Shown piece after piece: positions 1 through 5,347 of a stretch of DNA of 5,720 bases. The translations under genes were made by a program, and so were the position numbers. The notes under the pieces were generated by a model that had not been told where the DNA came from, did not search any database, and worked only from the letters and a program-made list of their open reading frames with translations. This DNA comes from Acidobacteriota bacterium. GTDB lineage: Bacteria > Acidobacteriota > Blastocatellia > Pyrinomonadales > Pyrinomonadaceae. Location: NCBI GenBank assembly GCA_003222935.1, contig QHXL01000168.1, forward strand, positions 1 to 5,720, in the 5' to 3' direction. Every line of letters starts with the position of its first letter. Position 1 is the first letter of the stretch.

Positions 1-1581
1 ACGCTCGCTATGTGGGACCTCTATCGTTTTCGCGCCGGCACAACAAACGCGACTTTTACGACAGCGCAAAGAGTAATGACGATTGGTGGGCCAGCAGGCA
101 ATACGCTGCAGTTTTATTTTGTGCCGGGAGGATCTGACATCGGATTGTCAACGGGTGGTCCTAGTGGTGCAGTTACAAACGGTGGAGATAGCGAGCAATC
201 GAGTCACTGGAAACGACGAAGTTTAAATGGTGGCGTTTATATCGGAATTATGGATCCGGTACTTACCAACAACACGGAACGTAATATCACAGTCAACGAC
301 ACAAACGCTCTCGAGATCTTTGGCTATAACTCATCAGGTTTCTCAACTCCACCTAACGACAATTTCAATCTTGGTCAAATCATTGGAGCCTGTTCGGGAA
401 CAGTCAACGGAACAAACATCGGGGCCACTAAAGAACCGGGCGAGCCAAGCCATTTTATCGATCCACCAAATCCTGGTGGGGGTAGCCGCTCAGTCTGGTA
501 TGTCTGGCAATCACCAAGCACGGGCTCTGTGACCTTCAATACCTTTGGAAGTAGTTTCGACACAGTACTTTCGGTTTACACAGGAACAGCGGTTGGATCC
601 CTATCTTTGAAAGGCAGCAACGACGACGCTAATGCGGATCTAAATAGTAGTGTGACGTTTTCCGCAACCGCCGGGACTGTTTATCGAATCGCTGTCGATG
701 GATACAACAATTCTGATTCGGGCGGTGACTTCGGTTCGATAGTTCTGAACTGGACATCCGCAAGTTGTCCGGCGGCAAATCAGATCGACGAAGCCGGCTT
801 CTTCGTAAGACAACACTATCTCGATTTCCTGAATCGCGAACCCGACGCTTCAGGCTTCGATTTCTGGAGGAGCGAGATAACCTCGTGCGGTGCGAATGCG
901 CAGTGTATTGAAGTTAAGCGAATCAATGTATCGGCGGCGTTCTTCCTGTCGATCGAGTTTCAGCAGACCGGCTATTTCGTCGAGAGAGTCTACAAAGTCG
1001 CATACGGAAGTGCGACGGGGAACTCGACGCTGGGTGGCGCACATACTTTGCTGGTCCCGATTGTCAGGTACAGCGAATTTCAGGCTGACAAGCAACAGAT
1101 CGGCGATGGGGTAGTCGTGGGTGCGCCAGGTGGTCCCTGGGAAGCGTTATTGAACAGTCATAAGGATTCATACGTGGCTGACTTTGTGCAGCGCTCAAGA
1201 TTCATTACGGCATTTCCGGCAAGCATGACGGCGGCAACGTTTGTAGATACGTTGAATTCCAATGCTGGTAATCCGCTGTCAGTTGACGAGCGCAATCAGC
1301 TGGTGGCGGAATTGACGAACGGCACGAAGACGCGAGCGCAGGTCTTACGTGCGGTAGCGCAGGATTCGGATCTGGAGAGTGCGGAGTTTAGACGAGCGTT
1401 TGTGTTAGCGCAGTACTTTGGCTACATGCGACGAAATCCGAACGATACGCCGGATTTAGATTACACCGGGTACGATTTCTGGTTAACGAAGCTGAACGAC
1501 TTCAATGGCGATTTCGTAAACGCAGAAATGGTGAAGGCGTTCATCTTGTCAGGAGAATATCGCCATCGCTTCGGCCCATGA
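1..1581 (+). CDS. Secreted zinc metalloprotease (M8/leishmanolysin-like), C-terminal part, with PPC-like and DUF4214 domains; 5' truncated by window
   Basis: The frame is open from base 1 (T-L-A before the first Met at base 10), so that Met is probably internal and the gene starts upstream. Residues here are counted from that Met. Residues 1-106 look like the end of a metzincin-type catalytic domain: SSHW (H66) could be the third zinc ligand, GIMDP (M81) the Met-turn, and NALEIFGY (99-106) resembles the usual domain end. The HExxH helix must lie before base 1, so catalytic competence cannot be judged. Residues 115-248 form a beta-rich domain like the pre-peptidase C-terminal (PPC) family (NDNF start, VWYVW, FDTVLSVYTG, YRIAVDGYNN). 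Residues 263-523 are a DUF4214 region with two repeats (FFVRQHYLDFLNREP; later FGYMRRNPND and GYDFW). DUF4214 is common in large secreted bacterial proteins and its role is unknown. The tail closely matches that of the gene at 2434-5022. The protein is presumably exported, but its signal peptide is not visible. Confidence 0.85.
   Translation, partial: TLAMWDLYRFRAGTTNATFTTAQRVMTIGGPAGNTLQFYFVPGGSDIGLSTGGPSGAVTNGGDSEQSSHWKRRSLNGGVYIGIMDPVLTNNTERNITVNDTNALEIFGYNSSGFSTPPNDNFNLGQIIGACSGTVNGTNIGATKEPGEPSHFIDPPNPGGGSRSVWYVWQSPSTGSVTFNTFGSSFDTVLSVYTGTAVGSLSLKGSNDDANADLNSSVTFSATAGTVYRIAVDGYNNSDSGGDFGSIVLNWTSASCPAANQIDEAGFFVRQHYLDFLNREPDASGFDFWRSEITSCGANAQCIEVKRINVSAAFFLSIEFQQTGYFVERVYKVAYGSATGNSTLGGAHTLLVPIVRYSEFQADKQQIGDGVVVGAPGGPWEALLNSHKDSYVADFVQRSRFITAFPASMTAATFVDTLNSNAGNPLSVDERNQLVAELTNGTKTRAQVLRAVAQDSDLESAEFRRAFVLAQYFGYMRRNPNDTPDLDYTGYDFWLTKLNDFNGDFVNAEMVKAFILSGEYRHRFGP
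799..1299 (+). repeat. DUF4214 module, first half, diverged direct repeat (copy 1; copy 2 at 4246-4740)
   Basis: This is the coding stretch for the first half of the DUF4214 tail. It aligns with 4246-4740 apart from one two-codon indel (APGGPW here, APGW there). The protein is strongly conserved while the DNA has drifted. In the best stretch, 904-996 against 4351-4443, a hand count gives 13 differences in 93 bases, all synonymous. Confidence 0.85.
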
Positions 1582-1622
1582 GAATAAATGTCCGATATGC
1601 TTTAGCTTGTCGTTGACTTGAT
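1300..1622 (+). repeat. Highly similar direct repeat: second half of DUF4214 module plus 3' flank (copy 1; copy 2 at 4741-5082)
   Basis: The 282 coding bases 1300-1581 match 4741-5022 with about 22 differences (near 92% identity, hand count, no gaps). Similarity continues past the stop codon: the 37 bases at 1586-1622 match 5046-5082 at 36 positions. Copy 2 carries an extra 19-bp unit between its stop codon and this shared block. Non-coding similarity at this level points to recent duplication or gene conversion rather than selection on the protein alone. Confidence 0.88.
1588..1610 (+). repeat. Solo copy of the 23-base repeat end (atgtccgatatgctt...)
   Basis: It begins atgtccgatatgctttag and differs by one base from the left inverted-repeat arm at 5048-5070. 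I find no inverted partner between here and 1876, so if this is the end of an insertion element it is a solo remnant. It lies 7 bases after the stop codon of the first metalloprotease gene. Confidence 0.7.
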
Positions 1623-1706
1623 CAAGAAGAACGGCTCTCCCGCCTTGAGGTTCCTCACACGTCATAGAACAAGACTGTTGAAATAACGCGACCGGTTTAT
1701 AACTTA

Positions 1707-1819
1707 GTGGCGATGAAGTCAGTACCGTAACGCGGTAGCGTCGGGTGGTCTGTCGTCCAGGGGCCCGAGAGAGTAACCGACCCGACGCTACCGCGTTACG
1801 GTACTGACTTTATCGCCAC
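1707..1819. repeat. Large REP/BIME-like inverted repeat: 40-bp arms, 33-base loop
   Basis: Arms 1707-1746 and 1780-1819 are reverse complements at 39 of 40 positions. The single difference (G1715 opposite T1811) would still pair as G-U in RNA. Each arm contains its own small hairpin: taccg-taacg-cggta at 1723-1737 and its mirror in the right arm. This is how two inverted REP units form a BIME-like doublet. The loop contains gggccc (1761-1766). No T-tract follows either arm, so it is not a standard intrinsic terminator, although a transcript would fold strongly here. It lies in the non-coding gap between the first metalloprotease gene and the two-gene unit. A MITE remnant is the main alternative reading. 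Confidence 0.9.
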
Positions 1820-1823
1820 GAGA

Positions 1824-1837
1824 GTAAACGAGTTTAC
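1824..1837. repeat. Short palindrome gtaaac-ga-gtttac upstream of the small membrane protein gene
   Basis: A perfect 6-bp inverted repeat with a 2-base spacer, about 40 bases before the start codon at 1877. Size and position suit an operator, but nothing identifies a regulator and a short palindrome can arise by chance. Confidence 0.3.
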
Positions 1838-1865
1838 AAGACACTCTAAAGAATCAAACACTCAT

Positions 1866-1870
1866 AGGAG
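1866..1870 (+). promoter_or_regulatory. Ribosome binding site for the 1877 gene
   Basis: AGGAG six bases before ATG 1877 is a near-ideal Shine-Dalgarno and supports this start. A competing GAGG (1891-1894) sits six bases before the in-frame ATG at 1901, which would give a protein eight residues shorter. Confidence 0.75.
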
Positions 1871-1876
1871 TTAGGA

Positions 1877-2437
1877 ATGAAGAAACAAAAGAGGCAAAGA
1901 ATGAAACAAGTCACCAAAGGCCGGAGACTTTCAATCGTCAGTTTGACGATCGCAGCAGTGGTTGTCGCTGGAGCGGCCATTACCGTTCTATCGAGACAGG
2001 CTGCCAGGGACAAAGTCTCAGCCGCTAATCAACCGACGTTAGCTGCCGCTGAGTCAGGAAAGAAGTACGTGACGGTAAAAGTCGCGGGACGCGACGTTCA
2101 GGTCGATCCTCAGACTGGCAACATCAAGCCTTTAACACCTGAAGAAGCGCAGCAGTTGGCCGCTGGATTGAAGACGATGCTCAACAGGTCTACTGAGGGA
2201 CTGGAAGAAGTTCACAACGCCGATGGATCAGTCTCGGTGGATCTTCAAGGGCGCTTTCAAAACGTCACGCTCGCGCGAACCAATGAAGATGGCACTGTGG
2301 AGCGGTCTTGCGTAGATGACCCGCAGGCTGCGGCTGAATTCCTCGGTATTGATCCGCAACTGATCGACGGCAGCACGCCCAAAGCCAACACCAATCGGCC
2401 CGTCACTCGCACTCCCGCTAAGAGAGTAAGCCAATGA
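1877..2437 (+). CDS. Small membrane-anchored protein of unknown family, coupled to the downstream metalloprotease
   Basis: 186 residues; I do not recognise a named family. Residues 1-17 are very basic (KKQKRQRMK, KGRR) and 18-38 form one hydrophobic segment (LSIVSLTIAAVVVAGAAITVL). This fits a signal-anchor with the rest outside the cytoplasm; an uncleaved anchor seems likelier than a signal peptide. Residues 62-86 (KKYVTVKVAGRDVQVDPQTG) look like a small beta unit faintly resembling PepSY-type elements. Residues 87-103 (TPEEAQQLAAGLKTML) are helical. Residues 110-157 contain the most family-like stretch (GSVSVDLQGRFQNV, then RSCVDDPQAAAEFLG with the only Cys, C145). The tail 166-186 is Pro/Thr/Arg-rich and probably disordered. 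The stop overlaps the start of the metalloprotease gene (ATGA), so the two are probably co-translated. A role as membrane-held partner, chaperone or inhibitor of that protease is possible but inferred only from position. The start could instead be M9 (base 1901). Confidence 0.85.
   Translation: MKKQKRQRMKQVTKGRRLSIVSLTIAAVVVAGAAITVLSRQAARDKVSAANQPTLAAAESGKKYVTVKVAGRDVQVDPQTGNIKPLTPEEAQQLAAGLKTMLNRSTEGLEEVHNADGSVSVDLQGRFQNVTLARTNEDGTVERSCVDDPQAAAEFLGIDPQLIDGSTPKANTNRPVTRTPAKRVSQ
2434..2437 (+). promoter_or_regulatory. ATGA stop-start overlap (translational coupling)
   Basis: The ATG of the metalloprotease (2434-2436) overlaps the TGA of the small protein (2435-2437). The region before it (agagagtaagcc) has only a weak purine-rich Shine-Dalgarno, which suggests re-initiation by ribosomes finishing the upstream gene. 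Confidence 0.8.
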
Positions 2438-5022
2438 TTCAAAGTTCCTTAAGCCGTTTCCATAGACTGTTGCTTATCCTTGCTCTTGGTGTGGTTGCCT
2501 CTTCGCCGGCGCTTGGTTCCGCAACAATCACGATCCAAAACAACGATGGTCCTGGCGTCGGGTTCAATGATCCCACTCCTGCCACCCCGGTTGGTGGAAA
2601 CTCCGGCACCACCGTGGGCCAACAACGCCTCATCGCATTCAACTTTGCGGCAAATATTTGGGGTACCCAGTTGAACAGCAACGTCCCTATTGTCATTCGT
2701 GCGGGGTGGGTCCCTCAATCATGTGATGCAACGATGGGAACCCTCGGGTCCGCCGGCACCATCAATGTCCATCGGAACTTTACCGGTGCGCCGTTTTCCA
2801 ATACCTGGTACGGCACTGCCCTGGCTAATAGCCTGGCTGGTTCCGACTTGAACGGCGCGACGCCTGAAATAGATGCTAGCTTCAACGTCAACGCAGGTAC
2901 GCCGGGATGCTTGCCTAATAGTCCCTGGTACTACGGTCTCGACGGCCAGGAAGGAAACGGCAACGATCTGGTTGCCGTGCTACTGCACGAATTTGCGCAT
3001 GGCTTCGGCGTTCAAACATTCACAAATAAGTCCACGGGCGCTTTCTTCAACGGCAGCCCAATGATCTACGACCGGTTCCTGCGCGACAACACAACGGGAA
3101 AGGTCTGGACACAAATGACGGACGGCGAACGGGCGGGTTCAGCAGTTAACACTGGAAATCTCGTTTGGGATGGACCACAGGTCACCACGTTTGTACCCAA
3201 CGTTCTCGCGACTCCGCGTTTGCGAGTCAACTTGCCGGCAGCCATCGCCGGAAACTACGTAGTGGGAACGGCGCAGTTTGGAGGAAAACTCTCGACGCCC
3301 GGGATCACTAACAAGGTAGTAGCGGCCAGTCCGGCCAATGGTTGCTCTGCGATTACCCCAAGTGGCGTGCACGGTAAGATCGCGTTCATTGATCGAGGCA
3401 GTTGCGACTTTGTCGTTAAAGTAAAGAACGCACAAAACGCCGGCGCCTTGGCTGTGATTATCGGCAACGTTGGTTCAAGCGCCTCTCCTGATGTGCCACC
3501 AGGCATGGGAGGTAGCGACCCGACAATCAATATTGCGACGGTCAGCCTCGCACTGAACGATGCGAACATTATCCGCGGCCAGTTGGCAAATAATATCAAC
3601 GCAACTGTTTCCCTGGATCGCACCGTGTTTTCGGGTGCTGACTCGTCCAATCGAGCCAAAATGTATGCTCCCTCAACGGTGGTAGGCGGGTCGTCAGTTT
3701 CACACTATGACGAATCGCTCTTTCCAAACCAGCTAATGGAGCCGAACAGCAGTGATGACCTCACGCACAGCGTAAACGTGCCTGAAGATCTAACCCTGGT
3801 GCTGCTGCGCGACCTGGGTTGGTCAACTGCACCTCCACCTCCTTCGATTCAGTTCAGCTCTTCGTCTTTTGGCACTTCTGAGAGTGCCGGCTCAATGGAG
3901 GTGACTGTTACCAGGACTGGAGACACTTCCTCGCCGTCGACCGTTGAGTACGCGACAAGCGACACCTCCGGTTTAGGTGAATGCAACGTAAGCACTGGTG
4001 CCGCCTCTTCTCGTTGTGACTACGTTCAAACTATCGGCAAACTTACTTTTGCAGCTGGACAGACGACGAAGGTAATTCTCGTCCCGATTGTTAACGATGT
4101 GTTTGTTGACGGTCCGACAGAAACGTTCACCATTGCGTTGAGTAATGCTACGAACGGTCTACTCGGAACATCGACCTCGACCGCGACACTCTCGATAAGT
4201 GACAACGACACATCGCTTGGCACAAACCCGATCGATGATCCGGAATTCTTTGTGCGACAACACTACATCGATTTCCTGAATCGCGAACCGGATGCCGCCG
4301 GACTCAACTTCTGGAAAAACGAGATCACTTCATGCGGATCCAACGCGCAGTGCATTGAGGTGAAGCGGATCAACGTGTCGGCAGCGTTCTTCCTGTCAAT
4401 TGAGTTTCAGCAGACGGGCTATTTTGTGGAGCGAGTCTACAAAACAGCATTTGGGACTGCCATAGGAAATTCGACACTTGGCGCATCGCACATATTGGAG
4501 GTGCCGTTTGTCAACCTGAACCAATTTCTGGCTGACAAACAGCAGATTGGTGACGGGGTAGTAGTGGGCGCGCCTGGATGGGAAGCGTTGCTGAACAGTC
4601 GCAAGGATCTATACGTCGCCGATTTTGTGCAGCGGTCAAATTTCACGAAAGAACTTCCAGCTAGTCTGACGCCGGCAGACTTCGTCAGCATTTTGGATTT
4701 TAACGCCGGGAATCCGTTATCACCCTCGGAGCGAGATCAACTGGTGGCGGAATTGACCAACGGTACGAAGACGCGAGCGCAGGTGTTACGTGCGGTAGCG
4801 GAGGATTCGGATCTGGAGAGTGCGGAGTTCAGACGAGCATTCGTGCTGGCTCAGTACTTTGGCTACATGCGACGAAATCCGAACGACTTGCCGGATTCGG
4901 ATTACACCGGGTACGACTTCTGGTTGACGAAGCTGAACGACTTCAATGGCGATTTCCTGAACGCAGAAATGGTGAAGGCGTTCATCTTGTCAGGTGAATA
5001 TCGCCATCGCTTCGGTCCGTGA
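2434..5022 (+). CDS. Secreted zinc metalloprotease with inserted PA domain, Calx-beta domain and DUF4214 tail
   Basis: 862 residues, complete. Residues 1-28 form a signal peptide (HRLLLILALGVVASSPALG, cleavage near 28/29 or 30/31). The mature start (FNDPTPATPVGGNSGTTVGQ) and HEFAHGFG, with zinc ligands H185 and H189 and catalytic E186, mark a zincin. The usual metzincin third-ligand position (195) is Thr. A His at 424 (SHYD) followed by M435 (LMEP) after 11 residues resembles the distant third ligand and Met-turn of leishmanolysin (M8). A PA domain lies between them (about 275-393, with GKIAFIDRGSCDF around D320 and paired Cys), possibly acting in substrate access or binding. The catalytic part ends at RDLGW (463). 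A PPPP linker leads to a Calx-beta domain (470-592), probably calcium-binding. The DUF4214 tail (605-862) nearly matches that of the upstream protease gene and lacks a recognisable sorting signal. It likely degrades protein outside the cell. It forms a two-gene unit with the small anchored protein and ends at a strong terminator. Confidence 0.93.
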   Translation: MIQSSLSRFHRLLLILALGVVASSPALGSATITIQNNDGPGVGFNDPTPATPVGGNSGTTVGQQRLIAFNFAANIWGTQLNSNVPIVIRAGWVPQSCDATMGTLGSAGTINVHRNFTGAPFSNTWYGTALANSLAGSDLNGATPEIDASFNVNAGTPGCLPNSPWYYGLDGQEGNGNDLVAVLLHEFAHGFGVQTFTNKSTGAFFNGSPMIYDRFLRDNTTGKVWTQMTDGERAGSAVNTGNLVWDGPQVTTFVPNVLATPRLRVNLPAAIAGNYVVGTAQFGGKLSTPGITNKVVAASPANGCSAITPSGVHGKIAFIDRGSCDFVVKVKNAQNAGALAVIIGNVGSSASPDVPPGMGGSDPTINIATVSLALNDANIIRGQLANNINATVSLDRTVFSGADSSNRAKMYAPSTVVGGSSVSHYDESLFPNQLMEPNSSDDLTHSVNVPEDLTLVLLRDLGWSTAPPPPSIQFSSSSFGTSESAGSMEVTVTRTGDTSSPSTVEYATSDTSGLGECNVSTGAASSRCDYVQTIGKLTFAAGQTTKVILVPIVNDVFVDGPTETFTIALSNATNGLLGTSTSTATLSISDNDTSLGTNPIDDPEFFVRQHYIDFLNREPDAAGLNFWKNEITSCGSNAQCIEVKRINVSAAFFLSIEFQQTGYFVERVYKTAFGTAIGNSTLGASHILEVPFVNLNQFLADKQQIGDGVVVGAPGWEALLNSRKDLYVADFVQRSNFTKELPASLTPADFVSILDFNAGNPLSPSERDQLVAELTNGTKTRAQVLRAVAEDSDLESAEFRRAFVLAQYFGYMRRNPNDLPDSDYTGYDFWLTKLNDFNGDFLNAEMVKAFILSGEYRHRFGP
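4246..4740 (+). repeat. DUF4214 module, first half, diverged direct repeat (copy 2; copy 1 at 799-1299)
   Basis: Coding copy of the first half of the DUF4214 tail, six bases shorter than copy 1 because of a two-codon indel. Protein residues 640-670 are identical to 299-329 of the first protease although the codons differ at 13 bases. Confidence 0.85.
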
Positions 5023-5026
5023 TCGT

Positions 5027-5062
5027 AAATGTCAGATATGCTTAAAAATGTCCGATATGCTT
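5027..5062 (+). repeat. Two-unit tandem repeat, 19-bp period, just after the stop codon
   Basis: The 17-base unit at 5027-5043 (aaatgtcagatatgctt) recurs at 5046-5062 with one change (a to c). The corresponding place after the first protease gene has only one unit, so this looks like a local duplication of the repeat end. Confidence 0.85.
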
Positions 5063-5070
5063 CAGCTTGT
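5048..5070 (+). repeat. Left arm of a 23-base inverted repeat pair (possible insertion-element end)
   Basis: It begins atgtccgatatgcttcag and matches the reverse complement of 5162-5184 at 20 of 23 positions. Together they bound a 137-bp segment. The size and the tgtccgata end resemble terminal inverted repeats of small non-autonomous elements or decayed insertion sequences. No transposase remnant is readable between the arms. Confidence 0.65.
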
Positions 5071-5086
5071 CGTTGACTTGATTGAT

Positions 5087-5138
5087 ACGCAGATCGAGAG
5101 AAGGAAGACTGCTTTATCTCGATCTGCGTTTGTTTGTT
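5087..5138 (+). terminator. Rho-independent terminator of the metalloprotease gene
   Basis: A perfect 13-bp stem (5087-5099 with 5117-5129, acgcagatcgaga and its complement) encloses a 17-base loop and is followed by tttgtttgtt. It starts 65 bases after the stop codon at 5022. The flank on the other strand lacks a T-run, so it acts in the + direction. It lies inside the segment bounded by the 23-base inverted repeats. Confidence 0.8.
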
Positions 5139-5161
5139 ACAAGCCCACTGGTCGAGGCGCG

Positions 5162-5184
5162 ACAAACTGAAGTTTATCGGACAT
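5162..5184 (-). repeat. Right arm of the 23-base inverted repeat pair
   Basis: Read on the - strand it starts atgtccgataaacttcag, differing from the left arm at three positions. No clear target-site duplication is visible outside the two arms. This weakens the case for an intact recent insertion, and the tandem unit on the left confuses the exact boundary. Confidence 0.6.
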
Positions 5185-5330
5185 CTGTGGCTGCATGCGA
5201 CCGGGTTTTAGTATATATTTTCGCGGCGCATTCTCGGCCACGCGCCCTCGGTATTAAGAGAGCTTCGATTACACTCGTCAGCTTTCCCGATCCGAACTCC
5301 GAATCAAAATGTGATCAAAGGTTTAGTCGT
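5185..5330 (+). other. Intergenic leader of the downstream protease gene; possible AT-rich promoter core
   Basis: No gene is seen here. The only notable signal is the AT-rich run tttagtatatattt around 5207-5220, with a TATATT hexamer (5214-5219) that could be a -10 element. A matching -35 at the expected distance is poor. Because a terminator lies just upstream, the gene at 5348 needs its own promoter, and this is the most plausible place for it. Confidence 0.3.
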
Positions 5331-5335
5331 AGGAG
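5331..5335 (+). promoter_or_regulatory. Ribosome binding site for the 5348 gene
   Basis: AGGAG lies 12 bases before ATG 5348, longer than the usual 5-9. The reading frame has a stop (TAG, 5330-5332) just upstream and no other ATG, GTG or TTG in frame before 5348, so the start is well fixed despite the spacing. Confidence 0.6.
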
Positions 5336-5347
5336 AACTGTCATTCA

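Larger units (their letters stand above)
4741..5082 (+). repeat. Highly similar direct repeat: second half of DUF4214 module plus 3' flank (copy 2; copy 1 at 1300-1622)
   Basis: Partner of 1300-1622: about 92% identical over 282 coding bases and 36 of 37 bases in the shared block beyond the stop codon. It differs by a 19-bp tandem duplication just after the stop. Confidence 0.88.

Noticed and set aside
1613..1618. TTGACT as a -35 box (also at 5073-5078)
   Set aside because: No -10-like hexamer occurs at a suitable distance in either copy; it is simply part of the shared 37-base block.
1622..1648. Possible terminator for the first metalloprotease gene (tcaag ... cttga)
   Set aside because: Only a 5-bp stem with a long loop and no following T-run; too weak to call.
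1707..1819. CRISPR or tRNA interpretation of the strong palindrome
   Set aside because: There are only two arms in inverted, not direct, order with no spacer series, and no cloverleaf or anticodon arm can be drawn.
3255..3659. 134-residue open frame on the - strand
   Set aside because: It lies entirely opposite the PA domain coding region, whose + frame has clear family motifs. It is a shadow frame.
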